NCBI GenBank assembly: GCA_028877005.1
Contig: JAGWPI010000380.1
Coordinates: 1 to 6,924 of the forward strand
DNA: 6,924 nucleotides
Source: Bacteroidota bacterium
Lineage (GTDB): Bacteria; Bacteroidota; Bacteroidia; Chitinophagales; Chitinophagaceae
Direction: 5' to 3'
This document shows, piece after piece, positions 4,952 through 6,924 of this stretch (its first letter is position 1; every line of letters starts with the position of its first letter). Position numbers and translations under genes: made by a program. The notes below the pieces were generated by a model. The model searched no databases. It was not told where the DNA came from and worked only from the letters and a program-made list of their open reading frames with translations.

Positions 4952-6924
4952 TTATGAACCGCAAGAAATGCAACCTTCTTGCATAGTACAAACAGCACCA
5001 TCCATAATGGTAGCAGTTATATTTGTTTCTGAAGTTGGTTCAGCAATTGGAATAATGGGTTCAGCTGTAATTTCTGCTTGTTTTTCAACTGTAAATTGAA
5101 TAGCTTGTGTAGCTGCTTGCGACCGTAAATAATACATACCAGTTTTTAAGCCTTTCTTCCAAGCATAAAAATGCATAGAAGTAAGTTTTGATGTATTGGG
5201 TGCATCTACAAATAAATTTAAGGATTGCGACTGGCAAATAAATGCGCCTCTATCAGCCGCCATGTCAATGATATTTCGTTGTTTAATTTCCCAAACGGTT
5301 TTATATAACTCTTTAACATCAGCCGGTATCTCAGGTATATTTTGTATAGAACCATTAGATGCAATAATTTTTGTTTTCATGGTATTGTTCCATAAACCCA
5401 ATTGAATTAAATCTTTTAGCAGGTGTTTATTAACAATAATATATTCACCGCTTAACACTCTTCTGGTGTAAATATTAGAAGTATAGGGTTCAAAACATTC
5501 ATTGTTGCCAAGAATTTGAGAGGTAGAGGCCGTTGGCATGGGGGCAACCAATAAAGAATTGCGCACACCATATTGTTTTACTTCTTGCCTTAAGGTATCC
5601 CAATTCCAGCGATTTGAAGGTGTTTCCCCCCACATATCAAATTGAAAGATGCCTTTGGATAAAGGTGAGCCTGCAAAGGTTTCATAGGCACCTTCTTGTA
5701 TGGCTAAATCTTTGCTGGCCGTCATGGCAGCAAAATAAATGGTTTCAAAAATTTCTTTATTTAGCAATTTAGCTGCATCACTTTCAAATGGCAAGCGCAG
5801 TAAAATAAAAACATCAGCCAATCCCTGAACGCCAAGGCCAATGGGGCGATGTTTAAGGTTAGAGGTTTTTGCTTCTTCTACCGGATAATAATTGTTATCA
5901 ATAATTCTGTTTAAATTAATGGTAGCTGTGTAGGTAACCTCAAATAATTTGTTGTGGTTAAAATTACCATTTTCAACAAATCGGGGTAAAGCCAAAGAGG
6001 CTAAGTTACATACCGCCACTTCATCTGGTGCGGTGTACTCCATAATTTCCGTACAGAGATTGCTACTTTTAATGGTGCCTAAATTTTGCTGGTTACTTTT
6101 TCTGTTGGCTGCATCTTTATACAACATGTAAGGAGTGCCTGTTTCTATTTGTGATTCCATGATTTTAAACCATAACTCTTGAGCTTTAATGGTTTTTCGT
6201 GCACGTCCTTCTGCTTCATATTGCGTATACAACTGTTCAAATGTATCGCCCCAGCAATCGCTTAATCCAGGCGCTTCATTAGGGCAAAATAAACTCCATT
6301 CTTCGTTGGCTTCTACTCGTTTCATAAACAAATCGGGAATCCATAGTGCATAAAATAAATCTCTTGCCCGCAATTCTTCTTTGCCGTGATTTTTTTTCAG
6401 GTCTAAAAATTCAAATACATCGGCATGCCAGGGTTCTAAATACACTGCAAAGGCGCCTTTTCTTTTACCGCCTCCTTGGTCTACATATCGTGCTGTATCA
6501 TTAAATACCCGCAGCATAGGCACAATGCCATTGCTGGTGCCATTGGTGCCGCCAATATAACTGCCTGTAGCACGTATATTATGAATGGCTAATCCAATAC
6601 CACCCGCACTTTGCGATATTTTTGCGGTTTGTTTTAATGTATCATAAATGCCATCAATACTATCTTCTTTCATGGTTAACAAAAAGCAGGAGCTCATTTG
6701 TGGTTTGGGTGTGCCTGCATTAAACAGGGTAGGTGTAGCATGGGTAAACCAGCGCTCACTCATTAAATGATAGGTTTTAATGGCGCTTTCTACATCTTTT
6801 TTATGAATACCAATGGCTACCCGCATATACATGTGTTGCGGGCGTTCTGCCACTTTACCATCGATACGCATAAGGTATGATTTCTCCAGGGTTTTGAATC
6901 CAAAATAATCAAACCCATAATCCC
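4952..6924 (-). CDS. nrdA: Class I ribonucleoside-diphosphate reductase, large (alpha) subunit, 5' end beyond window
   Basis: The large subunit of class I ribonucleotide reductase reduces NDPs to dNDPs in the cytoplasm, using a radical supplied by NrdB (not in this window). The frame is open to the right edge: upstream of the internal Met at 6871 it continues with [13 protein letters not shown], typical reductase sequence, so 6871 is not the start and the N-terminus is cut off. Counting from that Met: redox Cys62 in MSSCFLL; active site Asn271, Cys273, Glu275 in SSNLCTEI; second redox Cys288 in AVCNLASL; radical-path Tyr580-Tyr581 in [11 protein letters not shown] flexible linker (about 596-625) leads to a C-terminal thiol arm with Cys628, Cys634 and Cys637 ending GCISCGS. 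That ending resembles the eukaryotic RRM1 tail more than E. coli NrdA. All core catalytic residues are intact. An intrinsic terminator follows the stop codon. Confidence 0.97.
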   Translation of the reverse strand, partial: DYGFDYFGFKTLEKSYLMRIDGKVAERPQHMYMRVAIGIHKKDVESAIKTYHLMSERWFTHATPTLFNAGTPKPQMSSCFLLTMKEDSIDGIYDTLKQTAKISQSAGGIGLAIHNIRATGSYIGGTNGTSNGIVPMLRVFNDTARYVDQGGGKRKGAFAVYLEPWHADVFEFLDLKKNHGKEELRARDLFYALWIPDLFMKRVEANEEWSLFCPNEAPGLSDCWGDTFEQLYTQYEAEGRARKTIKAQELWFKIMESQIETGTPYMLYKDAANRKSNQQNLGTIKSSNLCTEIMEYTAPDEVAVCNLASLALPRFVENGNFNHNKLFEVTYTATINLNRIIDNNYYPVEEAKTSNLKHRPIGLGVQGLADVFILLRLPFESDAAKLLNKEIFETIYFAAMTASKDLAIQEGAYETFAGSPLSKGIFQFDMWGETPSNRWNWDTLRQEVKQYGVRNSLLVAPMPTASTSQILGNNECFEPYTSNIYTRRVLSGEYIIVNKHLLKDLIQLGLWNNTMKTKIIASNGSIQNIPEIPADVKELYKTVWEIKQRNIIDMAADRGAFICQSQSLNLFVDAPNTSKLTSMHFYAWKKGLKTGMYYLRSQAATQAIQFTVEKQAEITAEPIIPIAEPTSETNITATIMDGAVCTMQEGCISCGS

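Noticed and set aside
5196..6131. Plus-strand open frames of 60-79 codons opposite nrdA
   Set aside because: They lie within conserved nrdA coding sequence, have no promoter or recognisable product, and are explained by the complementary reading frame.
6869..6871. ATG at 6871 as the start of nrdA
   Set aside because: The reading frame continues upstream to the window edge with typical reductase sequence ([13 protein letters not shown]), so this Met is internal.

Overview
The window is AT-rich and looks like chromosomal DNA from a Bacteroidota bacterium, most likely of the Chitinophagaceae/Sphingobacteriia type. The evidence is the TAnnTTTG-type promoter boxes, starts with no clear Shine-Dalgarno sequence, a Bacteroidota-style NusA N-terminus, and a ribonucleotide reductase with a CxxC-GS tail. 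The genus assignment is inference from remembered protein similarity; no search was run. UGA and UAA are both used as ordinary stop codons.

Layout: (1) Positions 1-1501, minus strand: rimP followed by nusA (nusA runs off the left edge), the conserved ribosome-maturation/transcription-factor operon. It has a recognisable promoter, a perfect inverted repeat inside the promoter spacer, and a strong hairpin in the 5' leader. (2) Positions 1569-3634, plus strand: a divergent pair made of a small single-pass membrane protein with a near-leaderless promoter, then a secreted GH13 alpha-glucosidase. (3) Positions 3629-4777, minus strand: a stand-alone PAS-domain protein with LOV-like spacing, then a HAD-superfamily phosphatase. 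The HAD gene meets the glucosidase gene tail to tail on a shared TTATAA. (4) Positions 4898-6924, minus strand: the large subunit of a class I ribonucleotide reductase (nrdA), open at the right edge, ending in a clear intrinsic terminator.

Functionally this is mostly housekeeping: 30S maturation (RimP), transcription elongation/termination (NusA) and deoxyribonucleotide synthesis (NrdA). The glucosidase would cleave alpha-linked oligosaccharides outside the cytoplasm. No SusC/SusD pair, transporter or regulator is present to make it a polysaccharide utilisation locus. No mobile element, CRISPR array, tRNA or rRNA was seen, and no stretch over 300 bases lacks a gene. I see no convincing new multi-gene system. 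The best leads are the structured promoter/leader of the rimP-nusA operon and the LOV-shaped PAS protein lacking the photoactive cysteine.
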